This document shows, one piece after another, positions 1 through 5,996 of a stretch of DNA of 5,996 nucleotides (positions within the stretch are counted from its first letter, which is position 1; each line of letters opens with the position of its first letter). The stretch comes from Chloroflexota bacterium. GTDB lineage: Bacteria; Chloroflexota; Anaerolineae; Caldilineales; Caldilineaceae. The DNA is taken from assembly GCA_016199425.1 (NCBI GenBank), contig JACQGT010000659.1, positions 1 through 5,996 on the forward strand. The letters are read 5' to 3'. The notes beneath the pieces were generated by a model that searched no databases, had not been told where the DNA came from, and saw nothing but the letters and a program-made list of their open reading frames with translations. A program made the translations under genes and the position numbers.

Positions 1-501
1 GCCTCCTATTACACGCCTGCTCAGTTCGCGGCCGCGGACGGTTCCGGCGTAGAGACACTGGCCGACCTCAACGGCAAGACCATCTGCGTGGGTCTCTCCA
101 CCACCTACGAGACCTGGCTAAACGGCGATCTGGATTCTCTGGGCCTGCCCGCAGCCAGCTACTACGCCGACCCGCCCAGCGACGTAACGATTATCCCCTT
201 GCAGACCGACAACGAATGCGCCCAGCAGATTCAGGCCGGCCGCAACGAATTCCAGGCCTTCCTGACCAGCAATACCGTTGTCGAGGCGGCCATCCGGGAG
301 GGCGTGGCGATCCACAAAGTCGGCTCGCCGGTCTTCTCCGAGAATCTGGGCGTGGCCTTTGACCGGGCCGGCGAGAAAGACCCGACCAGTCTAGTCGCCA
401 AAGTGGGCGAAATCATCGCGGCCATGCATGCGGACGGAACCCTCTCCGGCTTCTCGATGAACTGGTTTGGCGAGGATTTGACCGTAGACCCGACGAAGTA
501 A
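1..501 (+). CDS. Amino-acid ABC transporter substrate-binding protein (family 3), C-terminal 166 residues
   Basis: This is the 3' part of a gene that begins before the window; the frame is open from base 1 to the TAA at 499-501. Family 3 solute-binding proteins capture polar amino acids or similar small molecules outside the membrane and deliver them to an ABC permease. Visible family hallmarks are LADLNGKTICVG at fragment residues 21-31 (the usual 'L.dLkGk.vgv..Gtt' strand), SENLGVAFDR (residues 113-122), and the C-terminal block AMHADGTLSGFSMNWFGED (residues 141-159), which matches the classic 'm..DGTl..i..KWfG.d' ending. Cys29 and Cys73 could form a disulfide, as seen in some polar amino-acid binders. 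The usual 'G.vDa...D' ligand-loop acid after the second lobe helix is not obvious; the sequence there is AGRNEFQAFLTSN, so the ligand may be atypical. No permease or ATPase gene follows, because the next gene converges. The family call is firm; the substrate is unknown. Confidence 0.88.
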   Translation, partial: ASYYTPAQFAAADGSGVETLADLNGKTICVGLSTTYETWLNGDLDSLGLPAASYYADPPSDVTIIPLQTDNECAQQIQAGRNEFQAFLTSNTVVEAAIREGVAIHKVGSPVFSENLGVAFDRAGEKDPTSLVAKVGEIIAAMHADGTLSGFSMNWFGEDLTVDPTK

Positions 502-522
502 TGCGCGGTGCGTGGTGCGTAG
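502..522. repeat. Three imperfect 7-bp tandem repeats directly after the stop codon
   Basis: Immediately after the TAA of the transporter gene there are three heptamers, TGCGCGG, TGCGTGG and TGCGTAG, each differing from the next by one or two bases. They resemble the short tandemly repeated sequences known from intergenic DNA of filamentous cyanobacteria, and I recall similar ones from Chloroflexota. No function can be read from them. Confidence 0.6.
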
Positions 523-557
523 ACCTGCGGGGCCACGCGCTCAACTTAACGAAGAAT

Positions 558-604
558 GAAAAGTGAAACGTGAGAGTGACCGGTACTCTCACGTTTCACT
601 TTTC
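558..604. terminator. Perfect 20-bp inverted repeat, probable bidirectional terminator
   Basis: Bases 558-577 pair without mismatch with 585-604 around a 7-base loop (GACCGGT). The stem ends in A/T runs (AAAA on the left, TTTT on the right), so an RNA from either strand would form a long hairpin followed by a short U stretch. It lies 57 bases after the transporter stop and only 3 bases past the stop of the ATPase remnant, which is the expected place for a terminator shared by convergent genes. The stem is A+T-moderate and longer than most intrinsic terminators, so it could also be a palindromic repeat element that happens to serve this role. Confidence 0.7.
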
Positions 605-607
605 TTG

Positions 608-1253
608 TCACCCGTTAGTAAGCGGGCGCAAGGCGGCGATGAGCGCTTTGGCGTAAAGAGGCACAGGCATCTGCGCATACCCATCCACGTTGTCCACGAC
701 GCCGTTGGCATAAAGATAGGCAATGTCGGGGTCATTCACTGTGAAGGGAATGGGGTCTTGACCGAATAGCAGCTTGATCATGAACTCTTTCTTGTCTCTG
801 GCTTTTTGCACGACATTGAGAATGTTCTTGTCAAAGCGCTCGCTCAGAAAGTATTTGAGGGTTGGGGTCAATCACCAAAACCAGCTTGCTGTGACCCCAC
901 TGGGCCTTTTCCAACGAGTTTTGCAGATCGATCTGATCCTCGAAATGGAGAACCACCTCGATCTCCTGTTCGATCAGGCCGCGCGCCAAACGCCGGCCCA
1001 GGGTTTGATAAAATTTGGGGCGGGCAAGGGTTTTCATGCCTTCCAAACTGACCCGCACAGGCGTATAGCCAACCTGCTTTAGGCGGCGAAAGAGCAGTTG
1101 AAAATAGGTGGTTTTTCCCGTCTGGCGCGGGGCAAAGATGGTAAAAAAGCGCCCATCTTCAACGAGCGTTTCCCCATAGGCCACCAGAGCTTCGCGCATG
1201 ACGGTATAATGTGCTTCGGGGGTACAAGCACCCGATGTGTTAAAAATACGCAT
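608..1253 (-). pseudogene. AAA-like ATPase gene with internal deletion and frameshift
   Basis: The reading starts at ATG 1253-1251 behind a good AGGAGA. Its N-terminus, MRIFNTSGACTPEAHY, matches the usual opening of a large family of AAA-like ATPases (AAA_35-like) that I associate with Chloroflexota and cyanobacteria. Residues 41-49 are an intact Walker A (APRQTGKTT). RVSLEGMKTL, KFYQTLGRRLARGL and the Walker B strand KLVLVID (Asp129) follow. In the family an acidic 'EfD/EiD' and some 150-250 more residues come next; here the frame runs into unrelated codons and stops at 831 after 140 residues. In another frame, from about 868 to the TGA at 608-610, lies the later part of the same family: SERFDKNILNVVQKARDKKEF, LLFGQDPIPFT, NDPDIAYLYANGVVDN and VPLYAKALIAALRPLTNG. 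The two pieces meet within a few bases, so the middle of the gene was probably deleted with a frame change. The C-terminal piece also ends where family members usually continue, often into a nuclease-like domain. The product should not be a working ATPase. I inferred the family from memory of these motifs. Confidence 0.78.
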
Positions 1254-1260
1254 GGCTCTT

Positions 1261-1266
1261 TCTCCT
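1261..1266 (-). promoter_or_regulatory. Ribosome binding site of the ATPase remnant
   Basis: On the minus strand AGGAGA lies 7 bases before ATG 1253-1251. It decides the start: the same frame is open upstream into the end of the neighbouring large gene, but no start there has such a site, and the family N-terminus begins exactly at this ATG. Confidence 0.7.
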
Positions 1267-1304
1267 GGCGGCGGTAGCTTCTCGGCAGAGCGAGGGAGAC
1301 CACA

Positions 1305-1367
1305 CCAGAAGTTCGACTTTTGGCAAAAGTCTATATAGTGCCAAATGGCACTATTCGAACTTCTTGG
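1305..1367. repeat. Nested palindrome cluster able to fold as a three-way junction
   Basis: Three inverted repeats are packed into 63 bases. The outer arms 1307-1316 (AGAAGTTCGA) and 1355-1364 (TCGAACTTCT) are exact complements, and 1305-1306 can also pair with 1366-1367 past one bulged base. Between them sit hairpin A, 1315-1331 (7-bp stem, loop GGC), and hairpin B, 1335-1354 (9-bp arms around AA). As a single strand this would form a closing stem carrying two hairpins; hairpin A shares two bases with the outer arm, so the junction would adjust slightly. It lies 52 bases upstream of the ATPase remnant start, so it is either a DNA-level operator or repeat, or a structured leader of that transcript. 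No folding energy was computed. Confidence 0.65.
1335..1354. promoter_or_regulatory. 20-bp near-perfect palindrome, candidate operator
   Basis: ATAGTGCCAAATGGCACTAT has two exact 9-bp arms around a central AA. This shape is typical of the binding site of a dimeric helix-turn-helix repressor. On the minus strand a TATATA (1332-1337) overlaps its edge and could be a -10 element, with TTCGAA (1354-1359) 16 bases upstream as a poor -35, so a bound protein would block that promoter. No regulator gene is in the window, and it could equally be only one arm of the larger nested palindrome. Confidence 0.4.
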
Positions 1368-1386
1368 CAACTTTATCACTATGCGT

Positions 1387-1417
1387 AGTATACACCGGAA
1401 TACGGCGTTTCTGTAAC
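1387..1417 (-). promoter_or_regulatory. Possible weak promoter for the ATPase remnant
   Basis: On the minus strand TATACT (1387-1392, five of six bases of the -10 consensus) lies 19 bases downstream of GTTACA (1412-1417, four of six of the -35 consensus). Spacing is longer than ideal. If used, the transcript would start near 1380 and carry the whole palindrome cluster 1305-1367 in its leader of about 125 bases. Confidence 0.25.
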
Positions 1418-1436
1418 AGGCGCGGCCAGCGCGCCC
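1418..1436 (-). terminator. GC-rich hairpin just after the large gene, weak terminator candidate
   Basis: Right after the TGA at 1440-1438 the minus strand has GGCGCG (1435-1430), a 5-base loop and CGCGCC (1424-1419), extendable by one G-U pair. The following bases TGTTACAG contain few U residues, so termination would be inefficient. The position favours a role at the 3' end of the large gene; the missing U run argues against it. Confidence 0.35.
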
Positions 1437-1437
1437 A

Positions 1438-4400
1438 TCACCTGACTGTCTTCGGCAGATAGAGCCGGAACTCATAGGTGACGCACACATCGGGTTGGGG
1501 ATGCTCTGCCTCCCGGTTGCCCACTTTGTCCACAGCGTGTACCCGGAAGCAGTAGGGTGTCTGGGGCTGGACCGGCAGGGGTGAGTCTGGGCCGAAGGTC
1601 AGGTTGAGGTTGTCCAGACCGCTGTGGCTGAAATCGTAGCTGCCCGTGCGGGTCAGCCAGCGAGTCCAACCGCCGCTCATCCCCACCCGAAAATCCACAA
1701 AAAAGGTATCGATGCCGCTCAAATCCTCGGCGGAAATCGTCACCGGCAGCAGCGGTGTCTCCACTGCAGGCGGAGCGGTGAGGGTCGAGACCGGCGCTTC
1801 CCCGTCCACCGACAGGTAGAGGATCTCGACAACCGCGCCGGGAAGATAGACTGCCAGCGCGTATTCGCCCTGGGCCAGCCCGGCCAGAGGCAGGGTGGCC
1901 GTATAGCCGCTGCTGCTTTCGTTCCAGGAGAGCGCCAGAGGCTGTCCGTTCAGCGTCTGGGTGAAGCTGGCGGCCTGGCCTGTCAGGCGCGAACCGTTGG
2001 CGGTCCGGGTAGTGAGAGATACGACGACCTGGCCCGGCCCCAGGGGATTGCGTCGCGGCGCAAGGGCAGCCTCCAGGACAACACCGCTGGCGTCAAAGAA
2101 TGCCGTCAAGGCGTCTGCCAGACCGGTGCCCGGCGGCGTCCCATTTCGCAGACTGACCACCAACTGTTTGTGTCCTGGGGTCCAGCCCCGGCTGTCCAGA
2201 TTCAGGGAAATAAGAGATGCGCCCGGGACAAGCTGCACCGCCGTGTGGTCCTGGGCGATGAGACGGCCCAGCAGATCCCGCACTTCCCAGGCGAGCGCGC
2301 CGGCAAAGGGAGCGTCGGTCTGCACCGTCACCGTCACCGGGTTTTGAGGCCGCTCTACAGGAAGGGAAGCGCCTGTATCGACGGCGACAATTTGAGGGGC
2401 TGCGCTGGCGGCCCGGCTGGGGGTGCGAAAGCTGATGCGATAGTCCAGTCGGTCAAAGAGGGTTGCTTCCCGGCTGGCAGAGTTGTACTGCACGGGCAGG
2501 GCCTGGACGACCAGACGCAGCCCGCCGGGTTCCGTATAGACCCGGTGGGCCAGCAGCACCTCCGGGTAGGGGTTGGGCAGAACAGTCTCCCCGCTCTGGG
2601 GGCCAAAGGATTTCTCCAACACCCCACCGGGCATCAGATCGATGGGACGACCGAAGGGGTGGGATGCGCTGAAGGTGAGGGTGACGGAGATATTCTGGCT
2701 GTCTGCGGGCAGCAGATAGCTGTGCTGGGCAAAGGGCATAGGCGCGGCAAAGTCGAAGGTGTCCATACCGCCATTCACCGGCAGCAGAAAGCCGACCCGC
2801 CCCGCCTGGTCTTCGACGGCTTCGATGAGAAAGTTCGGGAAGCTGCCAGTGATCACCCGATCCCCGGCGGTGGCCCGGTGTTCGGGCGGGGCAGAGTGCC
2901 CTGCCAGAGGGATCAGAAGCGCCTGGCTGCCCACCGTCGGCGAGACGGGCGCGGTCAACGAAATGGGTTGGGTGGGCAGCCCGAAGAGGTGCATTGTGTA
3001 GAGCGTGCGGATGTCGTTGTCCTCGGTGGCCCAGCCTTCGTTGTAGCTGTTGTTCACTGATCTGTGAACGGCCCCGACGGTGGCAAAGGCAGCGTCGGTC
3101 AACTTCTCCACAGCCAGCCGTCTCCCCTGATCGTGGAAGACATCCCACATATCGCCCAGGTATTCGTAGGAAACATCGTAGGAAGAGGTGGCAAAGAGCG
3201 CGGATTGGGCGTCAAAAGCGGCGTTGACCAGCCAATTCTGACGCCAGGTGTTGGCGTTGCGAAAGGCCGGATAGACGCCGTTGTGACAGCCCGAAGAGAT
3301 CAGCAGGCTGAAGAGACCGCCGGCCATATCCTGGCGGGTGACATAGGCGGCACCGCCCCCTTCCGTGACCCCCTGGTGGTTGCCGTGACCCATCATCAAC
3401 AGCCAATCGCTTTCGTCCCTCACCCGCTGGGAGATGTCCCGGTTATCCCATACTGCCGGATTCGCTCCGTCGGAAATCAGGCTGCGGTTGCCGTCCAACT
3501 GGAAAGCGTCGCCCGCGCCGTACGTGCCAGTGAAAACTCTGGGCAGAACGTCTACCGACGTGAGGGAGCCGTAGTGGGCGGTCAATCCCGGCTGCAGAAA
3601 CTCCTCGACCATTTCGTCGAAGTCCACACTGTCGTCCACCTGATTGACCGCCCAGGCCCGGCCTTGCGTGTTGTCCAGGGGCAGGGGCTGCTCCATTCTG
3701 TCGATGAGTTGGGTCAATTCCAGGGCGTGGTCATAGAAGAGCCGGGCGACGGCCATATCCATCCGGGGCAGGCTGGGCAGCGCGTCGGCGCGGGTGCCAT
3801 AGGGGATATCGCTCAGCCAATTCCCCTTTGTCGAAGCCGTCGTATTGGCGATGTCGGCAATGGTAGGGTTCTGCAAGGCCCGGCTCTCGTTGTTGGCGAA
3901 GTTGGTTTCGTTGGCTGCCTTGGCGCGCACAGGGATGCGGCGATAGGGCACAACCCGATCCGTGCCGATAATGGAAATATTCTCAATGGAGTTGGGCAAG
4001 ACCGAAACCAGCCCATCCAGGGCCACGCCAAAGGCATTGCGCTCATCGAAGGAGCTATAGTAGTCATAACCATTGATGTCATTGCTGGTGACGATCTGGC
4101 GCACGTCCAAAACGACGCCCAGATGCTTCTCGTTGGCCGCGTATTGCACCAGCCGGGCCACCACATCGTAATAGTCCAAGGCCCGGTTGCCATTGCGATC
4201 CCGGATGTGGGTCATCGCCAAGTTGCCCCGGTAGACAGTAGCAATCTCAGCGAACTCTTCAAACATCCCCCGGAAGTCGGTGAAGACGGCCAGCACCGGC
4301 TCTTTGCGCGGGGAGAGGGTCATCTCGTCGGCCAGGAGCGCGTTGGCAAAGGGCGCGCCCGTCTCGACCACAAAGAGCTTGAAGTTGTAGTTTCGATCTT

Positions 4401-5943
4401 CCCGGGGGGTGAACCAGGTCGAATGGTGCTGATCCTCCGGGTGGAAATCGGCATTGGTACTCTGCCCTCGGGTCTGGTCGTGATCCGCGCCGGCCCCGTC
4501 GTTGCTCATTTCGATTGGGTTGTTCAGGTCATCGTCCACCACCAGATAGGCGTCAAAATTGCAGAGGGTGAAGATATCGTCCGGGTCCTCCTCTTTCAAA
4601 ATTGTGTAAAAGAGAAGGGTGTGGCCCGCATTGCCGATGACCGCAGAGGGCAGAAAGGCGGGTGAAGAGGCTTGCAGCCGGAAAGGTACTCTCTTCTCTG
4701 TGCTGACCGACGGCTGAAAGATGAAGGCGTCGATCAGCACATCCGCCCGGTTGACAATCGGAGACCTGACAGTCACCGGTGGGGGATCGATGTACATCTC
4801 GCATTGGGCCGTGGCCGTAAAGCTCATAAACGTGCGCAGAATTTCCAAAGAGGCCGGAAAAGCGCCGTTGCAGCCAATCGTATGGGATCCCGACACAAAT
4901 TGGCAGGAGATGAAATCGCCAAAGGCCAGGCTGCCGGGATTGAAGACGACCGTCGGCGAAGGGATGGGATCGATGAGAGTGACGCCAGCCGAGTGATCTC
5001 CCCGCCAACTCAAATCGACCCGATAGCGAATATCCTCGCCGGCATAGACGCCCTGGGGACTGGCCGGGATGGCTGATTTGCCAGCGCTGGCCTCTCCGAA
5101 GCTGGGCGGTCTGGTTGAGGATGGGCTAGGGGTGACGGTACGGGTGGGCGACGGGCTGGGGGTCACTGTCCGGGTAGGCGATGGGCTGGGGCGAGTGGAC
5201 GAAGGGCTGGGAGTAGCGGTGTGGGTGGACGAAGGGCTGGGGGATGGGGAAGCAGTGACCGTCTGGGTGCCGCTCTCAGCGGTGAAGAGAACCTCCAATT
5301 GGGGGGGATCATCGCTACCCTCTTTGCTCGTCCACTCCTGGCTGTGTTCCACATCGAAGGGAGCGTTCAAACGACCGCGCAGGCCAAACTTTCCATCCCC
5401 GTCGGCCCCGCTCCTCTGCCGGGCCAGGGCCTGACGCAGCAGGTCTGTCACATCGAAGCTGTCCACCGCGCCGGGGGCAAAGGGGGAGAGGATCAGCGCC
5501 GCCTGTCCCGCGCCGGCGTCGATGTCTGGCTGCTTGTTCCACGTCAGCGTCTCTTCGTCCCACACCGCGCCGGGCTGGATCAGCTCCATCACCGCCTCCT
5601 TGCCCGCAGCCGTACTGAATTCAAAAAGCGACAGAGAGAGAGTAGCCGAGAGAATCTCTGCGCCCGTCGGCAAGCTGTCCAGGGGGAATTGCAGAAAGAC
5701 CCGGGCGATTGTCTCGGCATCCGCGTTGTAGATAAAGAATGTGCCCTCCGCGCCGTGATTGGCGTCCGGCTCAACGGAGAAAGCGTAAGTGTCGTCGATG
5801 GGCGCGAGCAGAAGTCTCTCGGCGGCGACGGTTGTGCCCGGGGCTGACAGCCCGGTGCGCAGGTGAAGATTGAAGAGGAAAATCAAGAGAAAAGAAGTCA
5901 ACAGAATCGAAATCGATAGCCAATGGGCGCGGCATCTTCGCAT
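1438..5943 (-). CDS. Exported multi-domain protein with DNRLRE domain and gingipain-like C25 cysteine peptidase domain
   Basis: The product has 1501 residues. The start is ATG 5943-5941, 6 bases behind GGAGGA; a TTG 10 codons upstream has no such site. Domains in order: signal peptide or anchor (R2, R3, R5, then a hydrophobic run at about 9-27; possible cleavage after A34 or A41); DNRLRE domain, about 44-221 (ARVFLQFPLDSLPTGAEI, WDEETLTWNKQP, FDVTDLLRQAL); Pro/Ser/Thr linker 229-281; DUF11-like domain, about 297-410, with C347 and C358; an Asp/His-rich region with no recognised fold, about 411-546; peptidase C25-like domain, about 547-995. Within the last are ISIIGTDRVVP (656-666), SDIPYG (711-716), MDMAVARL (728-735), MMGHGNHQG with His853, LLISSGCHNG with Cys886, and MHLFGLPTQPI (984-994). 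These fit the clan CD order of His-Gly then Cys; the His-Cys distance is 33, which I recall as that of gingipains RgpB (H211/C244) and Kgp. About 1000-1380 are beta-rich segments, and 1382-1490 is an Ig/FN3-like domain (C1465, C1487, FRVHAVDKVGN). The end is RLYLPKTVR. It is probably a secreted or surface peptidase; activity, target and third catalytic residue are unproven. Confidence 0.85.
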   Translation of the reverse strand: MRRCRAHWLSISILLTSFLLIFLFNLHLRTGLSAPGTTVAAERLLLAPIDDTYAFSVEPDANHGAEGTFFIYNADAETIARVFLQFPLDSLPTGAEILSATLSLSLFEFSTAAGKEAVMELIQPGAVWDEETLTWNKQPDIDAGAGQAALILSPFAPGAVDSFDVTDLLRQALARQRSGADGDGKFGLRGRLNAPFDVEHSQEWTSKEGSDDPPQLEVLFTAESGTQTVTASPSPSPSSTHTATPSPSSTRPSPSPTRTVTPSPSPTRTVTPSPSSTRPPSFGEASAGKSAIPASPQGVYAGEDIRYRVDLSWRGDHSAGVTLIDPIPSPTVVFNPGSLAFGDFISCQFVSGSHTIGCNGAFPASLEILRTFMSFTATAQCEMYIDPPPVTVRSPIVNRADVLIDAFIFQPSVSTEKRVPFRLQASSPAFLPSAVIGNAGHTLLFYTILKEEDPDDIFTLCNFDAYLVVDDDLNNPIEMSNDGAGADHDQTRGQSTNADFHPEDQHHSTWFTPREDRNYNFKLFVVETGAPFANALLADEMTLSPRKEPVLAVFTDFRGMFEEFAEIATVYRGNLAMTHIRDRNGNRALDYYDVVARLVQYAANEKHLGVVLDVRQIVTSNDINGYDYYSSFDERNAFGVALDGLVSVLPNSIENISIIGTDRVVPYRRIPVRAKAANETNFANNESRALQNPTIADIANTTASTKGNWLSDIPYGTRADALPSLPRMDMAVARLFYDHALELTQLIDRMEQPLPLDNTQGRAWAVNQVDDSVDFDEMVEEFLQPGLTAHYGSLTSVDVLPRVFTGTYGAGDAFQLDGNRSLISDGANPAVWDNRDISQRVRDESDWLLMMGHGNHQGVTEGGGAAYVTRQDMAGGLFSLLISSGCHNGVYPAFRNANTWRQNWLVNAAFDAQSALFATSSYDVSYEYLGDMWDVFHDQGRRLAVEKLTDAAFATVGAVHRSVNNSYNEGWATEDNDIRTLYTMHLFGLPTQPISLTAPVSPTVGSQALLIPLAGHSAPPEHRATAGDRVITGSFPNFLIEAVEDQAGRVGFLLPVNGGMDTFDFAAPMPFAQHSYLLPADSQNISVTLTFSASHPFGRPIDLMPGGVLEKSFGPQSGETVLPNPYPEVLLAHRVYTEPGGLRLVVQALPVQYNSASREATLFDRLDYRISFRTPSRAASAAPQIVAVDTGASLPVERPQNPVTVTVQTDAPFAGALAWEVRDLLGRLIAQDHTAVQLVPGASLISLNLDSRGWTPGHKQLVVSLRNGTPPGTGLADALTAFFDASGVVLEAALAPRRNPLGPGQVVVSLTTRTANGSRLTGQAASFTQTLNGQPLALSWNESSSGYTATLPLAGLAQGEYALAVYLPGAVVEILYLSVDGEAPVSTLTAPPAVETPLLPVTISAEDLSGIDTFFVDFRVGMSGGWTRWLTRTGSYDFSHSGLDNLNLTFGPDSPLPVQPQTPYCFRVHAVDKVGNREAEHPQPDVCVTYEFRLYLPKTVR
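5101..5259 (-). repeat. Tandem repeat coding for a Pro/Ser/Thr linker
   Basis: This stretch encodes residues 229-281 of the large protein. The clearest unit is 10 residues (30 bases): TVTPSPSPTR at 259-268, followed by TVTPSPSSTR at 269-278, with shortened relatives upstream (PSPSSTR, PSPSPTR). It joins the DNRLRE domain to the DUF11-like domain. Such linkers are flexible, often glycosylated in secreted proteins, and prone to change in copy number. Confidence 0.8.
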
Positions 5944-5949
5944 CGTTCT

Positions 5950-5955
5950 TCCTCC
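5950..5955 (-). promoter_or_regulatory. Ribosome binding site of the C25-like gene
   Basis: GGAGGA on the minus strand ends 6 bases before ATG 5943-5941. It fixes the start at MRRCRAHW, which gives a normal signal sequence with three arginines; the alternative TTG at 5973 would put ten extra, mostly polar residues in front and would place the site inside the coding region. Confidence 0.8.
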
Positions 5956-5967
5956 AGTTGCTATACC

Positions 5968-5994
5968 TGACAAGGTGAGCGGGTGACAAGGTGA
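5968..5994. repeat. Direct 11-bp repeat with 16-bp period upstream of the large gene
   Basis: TGACAAGGTGA occurs at 5968-5978 and again, identically, at 5984-5994, with AGCGG(G)-type bases between. Read on the minus strand it is an octamer series CACCTTGT, CACCCGCT, CACCTTGT, so the 16-bp period is probably two 8-bp units. It runs to the window edge and likely continues. It looks like intergenic short tandem repeat DNA, but two identical sites just upstream of a start could also bind a regulator. Confidence 0.6.
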
Positions 5995-5996
5995 AA

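Noticed and set aside
774..1082. Plus-strand open frames across the ATPase remnant
   Set aside because: They are opposite recognisable ATPase sequence and show no family features of their own.
1254..1490. N-terminal extension of the ATPase frame by 79 codons
   Set aside because: The extension would overlap the 3' end of the large gene and span the palindrome cluster; the family N-terminus and the AGGAGA both point to ATG at 1253.
1624..3060. Open frame of 478 codons on the plus strand, antisense to the large gene
   Set aside because: It lies wholly opposite a strongly supported gene, has no recognisable motif, is rich in Gly/Arg/Gln as expected from antisense of GC-rich coding DNA, and has no ribosome binding site that I can see.
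3064..4665. Open frame of 533 codons on the plus strand, antisense to the C25-like domain
   Set aside because: It has no domain signature and repetitive Val/Gly/Ile composition typical of a mirrored frame; the opposite strand has conserved peptidase motifs over the same bases.
5101..5259. The G-rich repetitive tract as a CRISPR-like or other non-coding array
   Set aside because: The period follows codons of a Pro/Ser/Thr linker in the large gene, with no unique spacers between units.
5944..5973. TTG start 10 codons upstream for the large gene
   Set aside because: It would place the GGAGGA inside the coding sequence and add polar residues before the signal sequence.
5960..5992. TTGTCA and TATAGC spaced by 18 bases as a promoter of the large gene
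   Set aside because: Transcription would begin inside the ribosome binding site, and the TTGTCA is simply part of the repeated unit at 5968-5994.

Overview
The window looks like a fragment of a Chloroflexota genome (Anaerolineae/Caldilineae-like). This rests on three things: the type of AAA ATPase remnant it carries, a very large secreted DNRLRE / C25-peptidase-like protein ending in a YLP-type tail, and short tandem repeats in the gene-free DNA. The assignment comes from remembered family resemblance, not from a marker gene or a database search.

Layout. Positions 1-501 (+) hold the last 166 codons of a family 3 (amino-acid type) ABC transporter substrate-binding protein whose start lies outside the window. 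A 106-base convergent gap follows (502-607). It has three 7-bp tandem repeats just after the stop and a perfect 20-bp hairpin that probably terminates transcription from both sides. Positions 608-1253 (-) hold a broken AAA ATPase gene: the N-terminal part with an intact Walker A is joined, out of frame and straight after the Walker B aspartate, to a C-terminal piece of the same family. The 184 bases upstream (1254-1437) have a good ribosome binding site, a compact three-armed palindrome cluster and a possible weak promoter. The rest of the window, 1438-5943 (-), is one gene of 1501 codons. Its product is an exported, multi-domain protein: signal sequence, DNRLRE domain, Pro/Ser/Thr linker, DUF11-like domain, gingipain-like (family C25) cysteine peptidase domain, several beta-rich domains and a short C-terminal tail. 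Its upstream DNA starts with an octamer-type direct repeat that runs to the window edge.

The genes do not form an obvious pathway. The transporter gene converges on the other two. The peptidase-like gene and the ATPase remnant point the same way, but 184 bases with their own signals separate them, so co-transcription is not evident. The best leads are the C25-like exoprotein with its exact gingipain-like His-Cys spacing, the deletion junction in the ATPase, and the nested palindrome at 1305-1367. I see no convincing new multi-gene system.
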